Source: Ferranicluibacter quercicola (GTDB taxonomy: Bacteria; Pseudomonadota; Alphaproteobacteria; Rhizobiales; Rhizobiaceae). From it: DNA of 64,000 nt. The DNA lies in contig NZ_JAJOZR010000006.1 in assembly GCF_021168455.1 (NCBI RefSeq), forward strand, positions 124,001 through 188,000, in the 5' to 3' direction. Shown here piece after piece: positions 27,783 through 36,457 of the stretch. A program made the translations under genes and the position numbers. Position 1 is the stretch's first letter. Every line of letters starts with the position of its first letter. A model generated the notes under the pieces. That model saw nothing but the letters and a program-made list of their open reading frames with translations, did not search any database and had not been told where the DNA came from.

Positions 27783-28904
27783 TTAAGACGTCAGCCCCGA
27801 CACGCCCTCGACGGACCAGTCCCAGTTGTAGAGGTCGAGTTCGCTCATCTTCTGCCCGGCGGCGACGCGGACCGTGCCGGTGGCATCCTTGATCTCGCCC
27901 TCGAACGGCGACCAGCCGGCGATGATCTTGTCGCGCACGGCGTCGGCGGCCTTGCCGACATCGGCCGGCACCTTTTCGCCCCAGGCGTCGCGATCGACGC
28001 CGGCGCCCATGGCCAGCAGCGTCTCGCTCGGCGTCCAGGTGCCGGCCAGGCGCTTGGCGACCTGATCGACATAGAATTTTTTGAAGTCGATGATGACGGA
28101 GGAGACGTAGGAATTGGGGCCGTAGCGGCGGATGTCGGTGTTCCACATGGCCGCCCAGACGCCGCGTTTCTCGGCGACCTGCAGATAGCCGGCCTCGTCC
28201 ATGATGCCGAACAGGAAGTCGCAGCCATTGTCGATCAGCGCCGTGCCGGCCTGGGTCGCGGCCTGCGGATCGAACCAGGAATTGATGACGATGGTCTGCA
28301 GGGTGGCCTGCGGATTGACGGTGCGCGCCCCCATCAGGAAGGCATTGGTGGAGGCATAGACGGAGGCCACGGGGAAGGATGCGACATAGCCGAGCTTGCC
28401 GGTCTTCGACAGGTGGCCGGCGGCCACGCCCAGAACATAGGTCGGATACCAGTGGGCGAGGTAGTACCAGCCCAGATTGTCCATGGTGATATGGCCGTTG
28501 CACTCCAGGAAGGCGACGTCGGTCGCGCGCTTGACGACCTCGTGCAGGAAGTCGCCGTTCGACGAGGTGTCGAAGATCAGGTTGGCGCCTTCCGAGACGA
28601 ACTGCCGGTAGGTGCGCGTCGCATCGGCGGAATAGGGAATGTTTTCGACCTCGAGGATCTTCTTGAGCTTCGGATAGGCCTCCTTGACGGCCAGCAGGCC
28701 CTGATGGTGCGACCAGGTCCAGCCCTCGTCGGAAATGGGGCCGACATGGCCGAAGCCGATCACGGCATCCTCCTCGGCGATCGCCGGAAGCGGGGTCGCG
28801 GCCAGTGCCTGGCGGGCAAGGCCCGCCGGCAGCATCAGCGAGGCCGCACCCACCGCGCTCATGTTCAAGAAGCCGCGGCGGGAAAGTGTACGCAGGTCGA
28901 TCAT
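27783..28904 (-). CDS. BMP-family purine/nucleoside-binding protein, Tat-exported
   Basis: Periplasmic binding protein of the basic-membrane-protein (PnrA-like) family, 373 residues, first gene of the minus-strand operon. The leader carries a twin-arginine motif (LSRRGFLNMSAVGAASLMLPAG) with probable cleavage after QALA, so it is exported folded. Family traits: the nucleoside-fold block GFGHVGPISDEGWTWSHHQGL, IFDTSSNGDFLHEVVKRA, GVAAGHLSKTGKLGYVASFPV and AFLMGARTVNPQATLQTIVINSWFDP. Relatives bind purine nucleosides or bases. AAGGGGA precedes ATG 28904. Confidence 0.93.
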   Translation of the reverse strand: MIDLRTLSRRGFLNMSAVGAASLMLPAGLARQALAATPLPAIAEEDAVIGFGHVGPISDEGWTWSHHQGLLAVKEAYPKLKKILEVENIPYSADATRTYRQFVSEGANLIFDTSSNGDFLHEVVKRATDVAFLECNGHITMDNLGWYYLAHWYPTYVLGVAAGHLSKTGKLGYVASFPVASVYASTNAFLMGARTVNPQATLQTIVINSWFDPQAATQAGTALIDNGCDFLFGIMDEAGYLQVAEKRGVWAAMWNTDIRRYGPNSYVSSVIIDFKKFYVDQVAKRLAGTWTPSETLLAMGAGVDRDAWGEKVPADVGKAADAVRDKIIAGWSPFEGEIKDATGTVRVAAGQKMSELDLYNWDWSVEGVSGLTS

Positions 28905-29340
28905 GGCATCCCCTTCAGGTCGTTCTCCCGAGCGACGTCGCGCCCTTGACCTTGTTTCAAGCAACTGCCGTGCCAGTTGGCGCAGCTTGCGGCGCCCGCG
29001 CCCGCCATCGGACGGCCGGCCCGAACAATTTCGCGGGAACGGCGCTGACCTGACGCAACCGCGCGCCGTCGCGCCGTGCCGCAAAGCCTTTCCGCACCGG
29101 CAACGGCGCGTCGCGCGGCAGGGGTTGTTCGGTATTTCGAAAAATTTTCCGCCATGACGATGTGTAAAAGGCAACACCGGATCAGACCGGGTGGCTTGAT
29201 GTGCGCGGTGAAAAGTGCCTAGAATGCCCAAAAGAAAGACGTGCAATTTTTTTATGCAGTCTGGTGACTTTTGGGGCGCAGGCTTGCGGTTTGTAGCGGT
29301 CGGGATGTGCCAGCGCCGGGATGCAGGAGACAGGACGCCG
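28905..29340. other. Divergent control region of the two purine operons
   Basis: 436 bases between the BMP gene (minus) and the acylphosphatase-like gene (plus). It is AT-rich around 29130-29175 and 29240-29255, including TTTCGAAA and AAAATTTT within a few bases of each other (about 29132-29148), a likely regulator or RNA polymerase site. The LysR-type regulator at 32746-33684 is the obvious candidate to act here. AGGAG lies about 12 bases before the 29341 start. No gene or RNA recognised. Confidence 0.5.
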
Positions 29341-29580
29341 ATGTCGGACAGGAGCGCTGCGGCGCGGTTCACGTTTCGCGGACGGATGGTGTGCGTAAGC
29401 TTCACCGAATTCGCGCTGCACCGCGCCCGGCGGCTGGATATCGAGATCGATGTCGGCGCCTGCGATGCGGAGGCGGCCACCTTTCGCGTGCGCGGTCAGG
29501 ACGACCTCGTCGATGCCTTCGAAATGGCCTGCAGCCTCGGGCCGGAGGATTGCATCGTCCTCGATGTGGAACGGAGTTGA
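29341..29580 (+). CDS. Acylphosphatase-like small protein lacking catalytic residues
   Basis: A 79-residue protein whose length and pattern fit the acylphosphatase fold: an N-terminal strand-loop-helix (FTFRGRMVCVSFTEFALHRARRL), a central strand pair (ATFRVRGQ) and the C-terminal helix/strand DDLVDAFEMACSLGPEDCIVLDVE, which matches the family's GP..A.V end. The phosphate-loop Arg of the VQGVGFR motif and the catalytic Asn are not present, so it is probably inactive as a phosphatase and may be a structural or assembly partner. First gene of the plus-strand purine operon, 21 bases before the Rieske gene. The assignment rests on pattern only. Confidence 0.55.
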   Translation: MSDRSAAARFTFRGRMVCVSFTEFALHRARRLDIEIDVGACDAEAATFRVRGQDDLVDAFEMACSLGPEDCIVLDVERS

Positions 29581-29601
29581 GCGCATGAGCGGGAGCGGGA
29601 C

Positions 29602-30255
29602 ATGAGACTGGAAGAGGGGTGGGTGCCGGTCGCCCTGTCGGCGTCGATCGAGGCGGGAACCTCGGCGGGCGCCGTCGTCGCCGGCAGCGAGATCGTCGTG
29701 TGGCGCGACACCGGCGGCACGGCGCATGTCTGGGAGGACCGCTGCCCGCATCGCGGCATGCGCCTGTCCTTCGGCTTCGTGCGCGGCGACCACATCGCCT
29801 GCCTCTATCACGGCTGGCAGTACGATGCCGCCGGCCAGTGTCGCTACATTCCGGCCCATCCGAACCTCGACGTGCCCCAGACCATCAAGGTGCCGCTCTA
29901 CCGGGTCGCCGAACGCTACGGCATTCTCTGGGCGACCGCCGCTGCGGAGGCGCTTCTGCCGGATGTCGGGGCGGATACCGCCTTTGCCCCGGTGCGCAGC
30001 ATCGCGATCGACTGTCCGGCCGCAGCCGTCCGGGCGGAACTGGGGCTGGAAGGCGCCGGAGAAGGCCCCGTGTCGGTGATCACGCGCGACGGCGACCGGC
30101 TGCTGGCGGCCGTGCAGACGGTGGCGCCCGCGCGCAGCTGCCTGCATCTCGTCCTTCTCGACGCGGCGCCCGGCCCGGTCGCACGGCAGAAGCATCATGC
30201 GCGCTGGGCGCAAGCCCTGCGCGTCCGGCTGGAAACCGCAAGCGAGGTAGCCTGA
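29602..30255 (+). CDS. Stand-alone Rieske [2Fe-2S] protein
   Basis: A 217-residue soluble protein whose first about 105 residues are a Rieske domain of the oxygenase type: C48-P-H50 and C67-L-Y-H70 (CPHRG...CLYHGW), then YIPAHPNLDVP and ERYGILWAT. No mononuclear iron motif is present; the C-terminal about 110 residues are unassigned. Two oxygenase subunits in the same locus lack exactly this cluster region, so this is the likely electron carrier for them, as NdmD's extra Rieske domain serves NdmC. ATG 29602; the stop overlaps the GST-like start (TGATG). Confidence 0.92.
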   Translation: MRLEEGWVPVALSASIEAGTSAGAVVAGSEIVVWRDTGGTAHVWEDRCPHRGMRLSFGFVRGDHIACLYHGWQYDAAGQCRYIPAHPNLDVPQTIKVPLYRVAERYGILWATAAAEALLPDVGADTAFAPVRSIAIDCPAAAVRAELGLEGAGEGPVSVITRDGDRLLAAVQTVAPARSCLHLVLLDAAPGPVARQKHHARWAQALRVRLETASEVA

Positions 30256-30887
30256 TGGCGCAGCCGACACTCTATCAGTACGAGCTGGACGAGGCGAGCT
30301 ATCGGGTGCGCCTGCTGCTGTCCATGCTGCGATGCGACTATGAGACCGTCGCCGTCGATATGTTTCCCGGGCAGGAGCATGTGAAGCCGGCCATGCTGGC
30401 GCTCAATCCGCAGGGCACGCTGCCGGTTCTCGTGCAGGACGGTCTCGTTCTGCACGGCACGGCGGCGATCCTGATGTATCTGGCCCAGGCCTACGATCCG
30501 GCGGGCCGGTTCCTGCCGGAGGCGCCGGCCGCCTTCGGCCCGGTCGTCACTTGGCTCGGCTTTTCCGAAACGGCGCTCGCACCGGCGCTTCAGGCGCGGC
30601 TCGCCGCGATGTTCGCCGCCCCCGGCGATGCGGACGCGCTGCGCGCCCGGGCCCGGGCGGCGTTTCGCATCATGGACGACCATATGACGATGCGGCATTT
30701 CGACGGGCAGGAGTGGTTCTGCGGCGACGGGGCGACGCTCGCCGATATCGCCCTCTTCCCCGCCTTCGCGCTCAGCCGCGACTACGGCATCGATCACGAC
30801 GCCTTCCCCGCCTTGCGCCGCTGGATCCGCCGCGTCCGCGCGCTCGACGGCTTCATCACGATGCCGGGCATCCCGGACTACCACTAG
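30255..30887 (+). CDS. Glutathione S-transferase-like protein (NdmE-like role proposed)
   Basis: A 210-residue GST-fold protein: thioredoxin-like N-domain (YQYELDEASYRVRLLLSML, NPQGTLPVLVQDGLVLHGTAAILMYLAQ, residues about 1-80) and an all-helical C-domain with the N-capping GDGATLADIALFPAFAL motif. The Ser in SYRVRLLL may be the glutathione-contacting residue. In the caffeine pathway, GST-like NdmE is needed structurally to assemble the NdmC-NdmD complex; direct adjacency and 1-base overlap with the Rieske gene suggest the same here. An ordinary glutathione-dependent enzyme is the alternative. Confidence 0.88.
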   Translation: MAQPTLYQYELDEASYRVRLLLSMLRCDYETVAVDMFPGQEHVKPAMLALNPQGTLPVLVQDGLVLHGTAAILMYLAQAYDPAGRFLPEAPAAFGPVVTWLGFSETALAPALQARLAAMFAAPGDADALRARARAAFRIMDDHMTMRHFDGQEWFCGDGATLADIALFPAFALSRDYGIDHDAFPALRRWIRRVRALDGFITMPGIPDYH

Positions 30888-30946
30888 AAGGTTCGAAACG
30901 ACCGGCCGACCCGTCACGCTCCCCCAACCCGTCCCCGGAGATCGCC

Positions 30947-32746
30947 ATGCCGCCGCTCACCCGCTTTTCCGTCCAGCCGCTTTCCACCATGACGCGCCGG
31001 CTGGCCGACGTCGCCTCCGGGCGCCGCGATCCCGATCTCGTCATCGGCGATGCGCGGGTGCTCTCCACCTATTCCGAACGGATCCTGCCGGCGCGGGAGA
31101 TCTGGATCTCGGGCGGGCGCATCGCCGCCGTCAAGCCCGCCGGAAGCCACAGGGGCGGGGCGGCGCGCTACGATGCGCGCGGCGGCATTCTCGCGCCGGG
31201 GCTGGTCGATCCGCATATCCATATCGAATCCAGCATGGTCACCGCCTGCGCCTATGCCGAGGCCGCGCTTCTCAACGGCACGACGACGATCTTCTGCGAC
31301 AGCCACGAGATCGGCAATGTCATGGACGTGGCGGGGGTGGAGGCGATGCTGGAGGATGCGCGCCATGCGCCGCTGTCGATCTTCCTCACCGTTCCGAGCA
31401 CGGTTCCCGCCACCTCGCCGGAACTTGAAACCGCCGGCGGCGACCTGACGCCGGGCAAGATCGCGGCGCTGTTCGATGCATGGCCGGAAGCCGTGGCGCT
31501 CGGCGAGAAGATGGATTTCGTGCCCGTCGCCATGGGCGACGAGCGCGCCCATGCCATCCTCGCCGCGGCGCTCTCGCGCGGCCGGCCGGTCTCCGGCCAT
31601 GTCTATGGCCGCGAATTCGTCGCCGCCTACGCCGCCTCCGGCGTCACCGACACGCATGAGGCCATCGACCGGGAGATCGCCGACGACCTGCTGGAGGCCG
31701 GGATCTGGCTGTTCCTGCGCGGTGGGCCGCCGACGACCGCCTGGCATTCCCTGCCGCATGCGATCCGCACGATCACCGAGCTTGGCGCGTCTCACAAGCG
31801 CGTCGCCGTCTGCACCGACGACCGCGATGCCGACGACCTCCTGTTCTTCGGGCTCGACTGGGTGGTGCGCGAGGCGGTGAAGGCCGGCATGACGCCCGAA
31901 CAGGCCTGGTCGATGGGCTCGCTGCACGGCGCCACCCGCTTCGGCATGGAGGGCGAGATCGGCGGCCTGGGCGGCGGGCGCCGCGCCGATCTCGTGCTTC
32001 TGAGCGACGACCTCGCCCCGATCAGCACCTGGTATGGCGGCGAACTGGTGGTCGACCAGCGGACGATCACCCCCGTGCTGGAGGAGACCCTGTCCCGTCC
32101 CTACCGCTATCCGGACGCCGCCTATAGCACCGTGAAACTGCCCAAAGGACTGAAGCTCACGCCCGATCTGCCGACCGAAACGGTGATCGCCCACACGATC
32201 CGCACCGAGCTGCCCGGCATCATGCTCGGTCATGTGCCTGTCGTGCTCGAGCCCGCCAACGACTGGCAGACCCATTTCGACCGCCACGGCCTCTGCTTCG
32301 TCGCCGTGGTCGAGCGGCACGGCAAATCCGACGGCAATGTCGGCCATGGCCTGCTCGGCAATTTCAGCCTCAAGCGCGGCGCCGTCGCCTCCTCGGTCGG
32401 CCATGACAGCCACAACATCATCGTCGCCGGTGCCAGCGAGGCCGACATGCAGGTGGCGCTGGAGGCGATCGCGGCGGTGCAGGGTGGCGTCTGCGTCGTC
32501 ATGGACGGCGTGGTGACGGCCATGGTGGAACTGCCGGTCGCGGGGCTCCTCTCCGACAAGCGCGTGCATGTGGTGGCCGACGCGGTAAAACGGCTGAAGA
32601 TCGAATGGGACAAGGCCGGCTGCACCATTCCCTATATGGGGTTCAACCTCATTCCGCTGTCAGTCATCCCCGAAATCCGCATCACCGACAAGGGCAATGT
32701 GCTGGTGCCGCAGATGGCGCTGCAGCCGCTGTTCGAGCCGGCCTGA
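30947..32746 (+). CDS. ade: Adenine deaminase (Ade type)
   Basis: Metal amidohydrolase of 599 residues turning adenine into hypoxanthine. LAPGLVDPHIHIESSMV with GTTTIFCDSHEIGNVMDVAGV is diagnostic of Ade, as are the C-terminal GLLGNFSLKRGAVASSVGHDSHNIIVAG and the ending PEIRITDKGNVLV. GGAG lies six bases before ATG 30947. The frame extends upstream as a GST shadow. The stop overlaps the LysR start by one base. Together with guaD it funnels both purine bases towards oxidation by the molybdenum hydroxylase downstream. Confidence 0.96.
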   Translation: MPPLTRFSVQPLSTMTRRLADVASGRRDPDLVIGDARVLSTYSERILPAREIWISGGRIAAVKPAGSHRGGAARYDARGGILAPGLVDPHIHIESSMVTACAYAEAALLNGTTTIFCDSHEIGNVMDVAGVEAMLEDARHAPLSIFLTVPSTVPATSPELETAGGDLTPGKIAALFDAWPEAVALGEKMDFVPVAMGDERAHAILAAALSRGRPVSGHVYGREFVAAYAASGVTDTHEAIDREIADDLLEAGIWLFLRGGPPTTAWHSLPHAIRTITELGASHKRVAVCTDDRDADDLLFFGLDWVVREAVKAGMTPEQAWSMGSLHGATRFGMEGEIGGLGGGRRADLVLLSDDLAPISTWYGGELVVDQRTITPVLEETLSRPYRYPDAAYSTVKLPKGLKLTPDLPTETVIAHTIRTELPGIMLGHVPVVLEPANDWQTHFDRHGLCFVAVVERHGKSDGNVGHGLLGNFSLKRGAVASSVGHDSHNIIVAGASEADMQVALEAIAAVQGGVCVVMDGVVTAMVELPVAGLLSDKRVHVVADAVKRLKIEWDKAGCTIPYMGFNLIPLSVIPEIRITDKGNVLVPQMALQPLFEPA

Positions 32747-33684
32747 TGGACCCCTACCGGCTCGGCCTCGTCGCCATCCGCATCCACTATTTCCAGCTGG
32801 TGGCGCGGCTGGGCTCGATGCGGCAGGCCGCCCAGCTTCTCAATGTCGCGCCTTCCTCGGTCAGCCGCATCATCAAACAGCTGGAGGACGATCTCGGCCT
32901 GCCGCTGTTCGAGCGGGTGCGCCAGCGGCTGAAGCTGACGAGCGCCGGCGAGCTGATGCTCTATCACGCCCGCCAGAGCTTTTCCGAGCTCGACCGCGCC
33001 TGCAACGAGATCAACGCGCTGCATGGCCTGCACCGGGGCACGGTGTCGGTGGCGATCATCGAAAGCGTGTCGCGCGGGCTGATGCCGGAAGCGCTCGAGG
33101 CCTTCTGGCGGTCGCATCCCGGCATCGCCGTCGATGTGCGGGTGATGAGCTCCCAGCAGGTGGCGACCGCGGTGGGGGAGGGCGAGTGCGATCTCGGCCT
33201 CGTCTTCGACATCCGCGTGCCGCGCAACGTGCGGCGCATCGGCATGGTGTCGCTGCCGCTCGGCGTGGTGATCCGGCCCGACCACCGGCTGGCCGGCAAG
33301 GCCGACCTGCGCATGTCGGACCTCGCGGGCGAACGCGTCATCCTGTCGGATGCGAGCCTGACGCTGGGCGCCTGGGTGGAGGAGGCCTTCGGGCGCACCT
33401 TCGCCGAGTTGAACCAGCGCGCCCGCACCAATTCCATCGCGCTGATGACGGATCTTGCCAAGCGCGATCTCGGGCTCGCGCTCCAGACCCGCGTCGGCAT
33501 CGAGCAGGATATCGCCGAGGGCACGCTGGGCTTCGTGCCGCTGCGCGATCCCAAGCTCGCGCTGCGCAAGCTCATGCTGCTGTCGCGCACCGAAAAGGAA
33601 ATGTCGCCGGCCTCCGCCGCGCTCGGCCGCGTGCTCGGCGGCCATCTCGACCGCCTGCGCGACGCCACCGGGGAGGCGGCCTGA
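32746..33684 (+). CDS. LysR-family transcriptional regulator
   Basis: A 312-residue LysR regulator: winged HTH at residues about 10-70 (FQLVARLGSMRQAAQLLNVAPSSVSRIIKQLEDDLGLPLFER) and a two-lobed effector-binding domain (GTVSVAIIESVSRGLMPEALEAF...). ATG 32746 overlaps the ade stop. Unusually it lies inside the operon rather than divergently; it probably controls the bidirectional region at 28905-29340, with a purine as co-inducer. Both points are inference. Confidence 0.93.
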   Translation: MDPYRLGLVAIRIHYFQLVARLGSMRQAAQLLNVAPSSVSRIIKQLEDDLGLPLFERVRQRLKLTSAGELMLYHARQSFSELDRACNEINALHGLHRGTVSVAIIESVSRGLMPEALEAFWRSHPGIAVDVRVMSSQQVATAVGEGECDLGLVFDIRVPRNVRRIGMVSLPLGVVIRPDHRLAGKADLRMSDLAGERVILSDASLTLGAWVEEAFGRTFAELNQRARTNSIALMTDLAKRDLGLALQTRVGIEQDIAEGTLGFVPLRDPKLALRKLMLLSRTEKEMSPASAALGRVLGGHLDRLRDATGEAA

Positions 33685-33777
33685 GGTGTTGCGCAGAGCG
33701 CACCGCTTTGTCACGAAATCATGGACTGTTCGGAACACCGCGTTCTTGCCACCCTGTCCGCCTCGAAAGGATGCATC

Positions 33778-34278
33778 ATGAAGTCATCGGCCGTCGACGC
33801 GGTGATCCGGGGATTGAAGAGAGCGGGCGTCAGCATCGTCTGCTACCTGCCGGACTCGCTGTTCAAGGAACTCTATCCGGCGCTCGACGCCGATCCCGAC
33901 ATCCGCGCCATCCGCGTGACCAACGAGGGCGAGGGCGCGGCCATCTGCGGCGGGGTCTTCCTGTCGGGCAAGCGCGCCGCGCTGGTGATGGAGAATTCCG
34001 GCCTGCGCGCCGCCGTCGAGCCGCTGGCCCGCATGGGTCTCGGCGCCGGCATTCCGGTCGTGATGCTCATGAGCTATCGCGGCGAGCTGGGCGAGAACAA
34101 CTGGTGGGCGATCCCCCACGGCATCACCATGGAGCCGGTGCTCGACGCGCTGCGCATTCCCTATCGCGTGGTGCGCGAGGAGGACGCCATCGAGCGGGCG
34201 ATCGTGGACGCCTACAACTGGTCCTATGCCGGCTATTATCATTCGGCGATCGCGCTGGGCGGGGAGATCGTGCGATGA
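33778..34278 (+). CDS. Split thiamine-diphosphate enzyme, alpha (PYR) subunit
   Basis: 166-residue pyrimidine-binding half of a two-subunit TPP enzyme like sulfopyruvate decarboxylase ComD or phosphonopyruvate decarboxylase. The TNEGEGAAICGGVFLSGKRAALVMENSG block carries the conserved Glu that activates TPP. ATG 33778 has GAAAGG upstream and lies 93 bases after the LysR stop. It ends in an ATGA overlap with the beta subunit. Probably decarboxylates a short 2-oxo acid or ligates an aldehyde; the real substrate in a purine operon is not evident. Confidence 0.88.
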   Translation: MKSSAVDAVIRGLKRAGVSIVCYLPDSLFKELYPALDADPDIRAIRVTNEGEGAAICGGVFLSGKRAALVMENSGLRAAVEPLARMGLGAGIPVVMLMSYRGELGENNWWAIPHGITMEPVLDALRIPYRVVREEDAIERAIVDAYNWSYAGYYHSAIALGGEIVR

Positions 34279-34883
34279 AGCGTTTCGACTGCATGACGGC
34301 GCTGGCCGCCCGGCTGAAGGACGAGCTGGTGATCCTGTCGCTCGGCGCAAGCGTCGACGAATGGTACAATGCCGCCCCGCACATGCGCACGGCGAGCCTC
34401 TTCCAGCAGCAGCTCGGCTGCGTCACGCCGCAGGCCTTCGGGCTCGCAGCCGGCCTGCCGCACCGACGCGTCGTCTCGCTCGATACCGATGGCGGCATGA
34501 TGTTCAATCTCGGCATTCTCGCGACGCTCGGCAACGAGCAGCCGAAGAACCTCTTCGTCGTCGTCTGGGACAACGAGTGCTACCAGTCGATCGGCGGCCC
34601 CCCGACCCACACCGCCTTCGGCCGCGTCGACATCGCCGCCATCGCGCGCGGCTGCGGCGTGGACCACGCGTTCACCGCCCGGACGGTGGAGGAATTCGAC
34701 GCCCATTGCCAGGCCGGCCTGTCCGCCGACGTGCCCTATCTGGTCGTCGCCAAGGTGGCCGGCAGCGTGCAGCCGGACATCCGGCGCAAGCACAGCGACG
34801 GTCGGGAGGACAAGTACATCTTCGTGCGCCATGTGGAGGCCAGCGAGAGCGTGGTCATCATGGGGCCGAGCGAGCACAACTAG
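34275..34883 (+). CDS. Split thiamine-diphosphate enzyme, beta (PP) subunit
   Basis: 202-residue diphosphate-binding half of the same enzyme (ComE-like). The TPP/Mg motif appears as DTDGGMMFNLGILATL followed by WDNECYQSIGG, with GCVTPQAFGLAAGLPHRRVV preceding it. The start overlaps the alpha stop by 4 bases, guaranteeing coupled synthesis. The C-terminal about 35 residues after VAKV are polar and longer than in ComE. Confidence 0.88.
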   Translation: MKRFDCMTALAARLKDELVILSLGASVDEWYNAAPHMRTASLFQQQLGCVTPQAFGLAAGLPHRRVVSLDTDGGMMFNLGILATLGNEQPKNLFVVVWDNECYQSIGGPPTHTAFGRVDIAAIARGCGVDHAFTARTVEEFDAHCQAGLSADVPYLVVAKVAGSVQPDIRRKHSDGREDKYIFVRHVEASESVVIMGPSEHN

Positions 34884-34886
34884 ACC

Positions 34887-36452
34887 ATGGCGCCCCCGAC
34901 CGTCCTGCCCGTCCGCCCGCTGGCCCCGGCCTACGACTATATCGTCGTCGGCGCGGGGTCGGGCGGCTGCGCGGTGGCGCGCCGGCTGGTCGAGGGGTCG
35001 GACGCGACCGTGCTCCTGATCGAGGCCGGCCCGGCCGGTCTCGACGTCGCGGCGCTGGACGATCCCGCCGCCTGGGTGCCGCTCGGGCGGGGCGCCTACG
35101 ACTGGGGCTACGACTACACGCCGACGGACCGGGTGAACGGCCGCACGATCGGCATTCCGCGCGGCAAGGTGCTGGGCGGCTCGTCGGCGATCAACGCCAT
35201 GATGTGGTATCGCGGCCACCCGATGGACTACGACGCCTGGGCAGAGGCGGGATGCGCGGGCTGGTCCTTCGCCGAGGTGCTGCCCTTCTTCAAGCGCGCG
35301 GAGGACTGGGAGGACGGCGAGACGGCGCTGCGCGGTGCCGGCGGCCCGCTGCGCATCGAACGCGGCGCGCCCGTCCATCCGGTCGCCGGCGCCCTGCTCG
35401 GCGCTGCGGCGGAGCGCGGCATTCCCGTCATCGACGATCCGAACGGGCCTGACAACGAAGGGGCGGCGATCGCCAATTTCAACATCTCGGGCGGGAAGCG
35501 CTGCAGTTCGGCGACGGGCTATCTCCGGCCGATCCTCGCCCATCCGCGCCTGACGGTGCTGACCGGCGCGCTCGCCGTCCGTCTCGCCGTCGCGCACGGT
35601 CGCTGCACCGGCGTTCACCACCGGGTGGAAGGCCAGCTGCGCGAGACGCGCGCCACGAGCCAGGTCGTGCTGGCGCTCGGTGCCATCGACACGCCGCGCC
35701 TCCTCATGCAATCGGGCATCGGCGATCCCGCGGAGCTCTCCCGGCTCGGCGTGGATGTGCGCGCCGCGCTGCCCGGCGTCGGGCGCAATCTGCAGGATCA
35801 TCCGCTGGTCCAGTCCTGCGTGTTCCGGGCGAGGCGACCGCTGGGGCCGGTCGTCGGCAATGGCGGCGGCACCATGATCAACTGGAAATCCTCGGCCGCC
35901 CTGCCGCAGGCCGACCTTCACGCCTTTCCGATCCAGGGCAATGGCGCGGAGACGCGGATCCGCGAGCTTCACGATCTCTCCGGCGACGTCTTCTCCATCG
36001 GCTGCGGCCTGATGCGATCGAAAAGCATCGGTCATCTGCGCTTGCTCGACGCCGCACCCGGCGGACGGATGGAGATCCAGCCGAATTATCTTGCCGAACA
36101 GGCCGATCTCGACGCGCTGGTCGTCTCCGTGGAAACGGTGATGGACCTCGTCGAGACCCGCGCCTATGCCGACTGGTTCGGCGGCCATCTCGCGCCCGGC
36201 CGCCGGCTCTCGCGCCGCGAGATCGTCGCCTATATCCGCAATGCCTGCTCGACCTTCTTCCATGTCTGCGGCACCTGCGCGATGGGCACGGGCGAGATGG
36301 CGGTGACGGACGCCCGCCTGCGGGTGCGCGGCGTCGAGGGCCTGACCATCGCCGACGCCTCGGTGATCCCCATCATTCCCACCTGCAACACCCATGCGCC
36401 GGTCACCATGATCGGCGAGCGCGCGGCCGATTTTCTCCTGCAGGCGGCGTGA
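34887..36452 (+). CDS. GMC-family FAD oxidoreductase (choline-dehydrogenase-like)
   Basis: A 521-residue FAD-dependent alcohol dehydrogenase or oxidase. The N-terminal Rossmann motif is DYIVVGAGSGGCAVARRL with IEAG, GMC signature 1 is RGKVLGGSSAINAMMWYRG, and signature 2 is GAIDTPRLLMQSGIG. The catalytic His region is FFHVCGTCAMG and the FAD end-block is TIADASVIPIIPTCNTHAPVTMIGERAADFL. It starts 3 bases after the TPP beta stop. It would oxidise an alcohol to an aldehyde, matching the aldehyde dehydrogenase at the operon's end. Substrate unknown. Confidence 0.92.
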   Translation: MAPPTVLPVRPLAPAYDYIVVGAGSGGCAVARRLVEGSDATVLLIEAGPAGLDVAALDDPAAWVPLGRGAYDWGYDYTPTDRVNGRTIGIPRGKVLGGSSAINAMMWYRGHPMDYDAWAEAGCAGWSFAEVLPFFKRAEDWEDGETALRGAGGPLRIERGAPVHPVAGALLGAAAERGIPVIDDPNGPDNEGAAIANFNISGGKRCSSATGYLRPILAHPRLTVLTGALAVRLAVAHGRCTGVHHRVEGQLRETRATSQVVLALGAIDTPRLLMQSGIGDPAELSRLGVDVRAALPGVGRNLQDHPLVQSCVFRARRPLGPVVGNGGGTMINWKSSAALPQADLHAFPIQGNGAETRIRELHDLSGDVFSIGCGLMRSKSIGHLRLLDAAPGGRMEIQPNYLAEQADLDALVVSVETVMDLVETRAYADWFGGHLAPGRRLSRREIVAYIRNACSTFFHVCGTCAMGTGEMAVTDARLRVRGVEGLTIADASVIPIIPTCNTHAPVTMIGERAADFLLQAA

Positions 36453-36457
36453 CATCC

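Noticed and set aside
25843..28949. Very long frames (886 and 1009 codons) over the purine transporter genes.
   Set aside because: Frame shadows; the real frames carry clear ABC ATPase, permease and BMP motifs.
29215..29340. Upstream extension of the acylphosphatase-like frame to an ATG at 29215.
   Set aside because: The extra 42 residues are Cys/Phe-rich, lie in the AT-rich control region and are unlike the fold; ATG 29341 is preceded by AGGAG.
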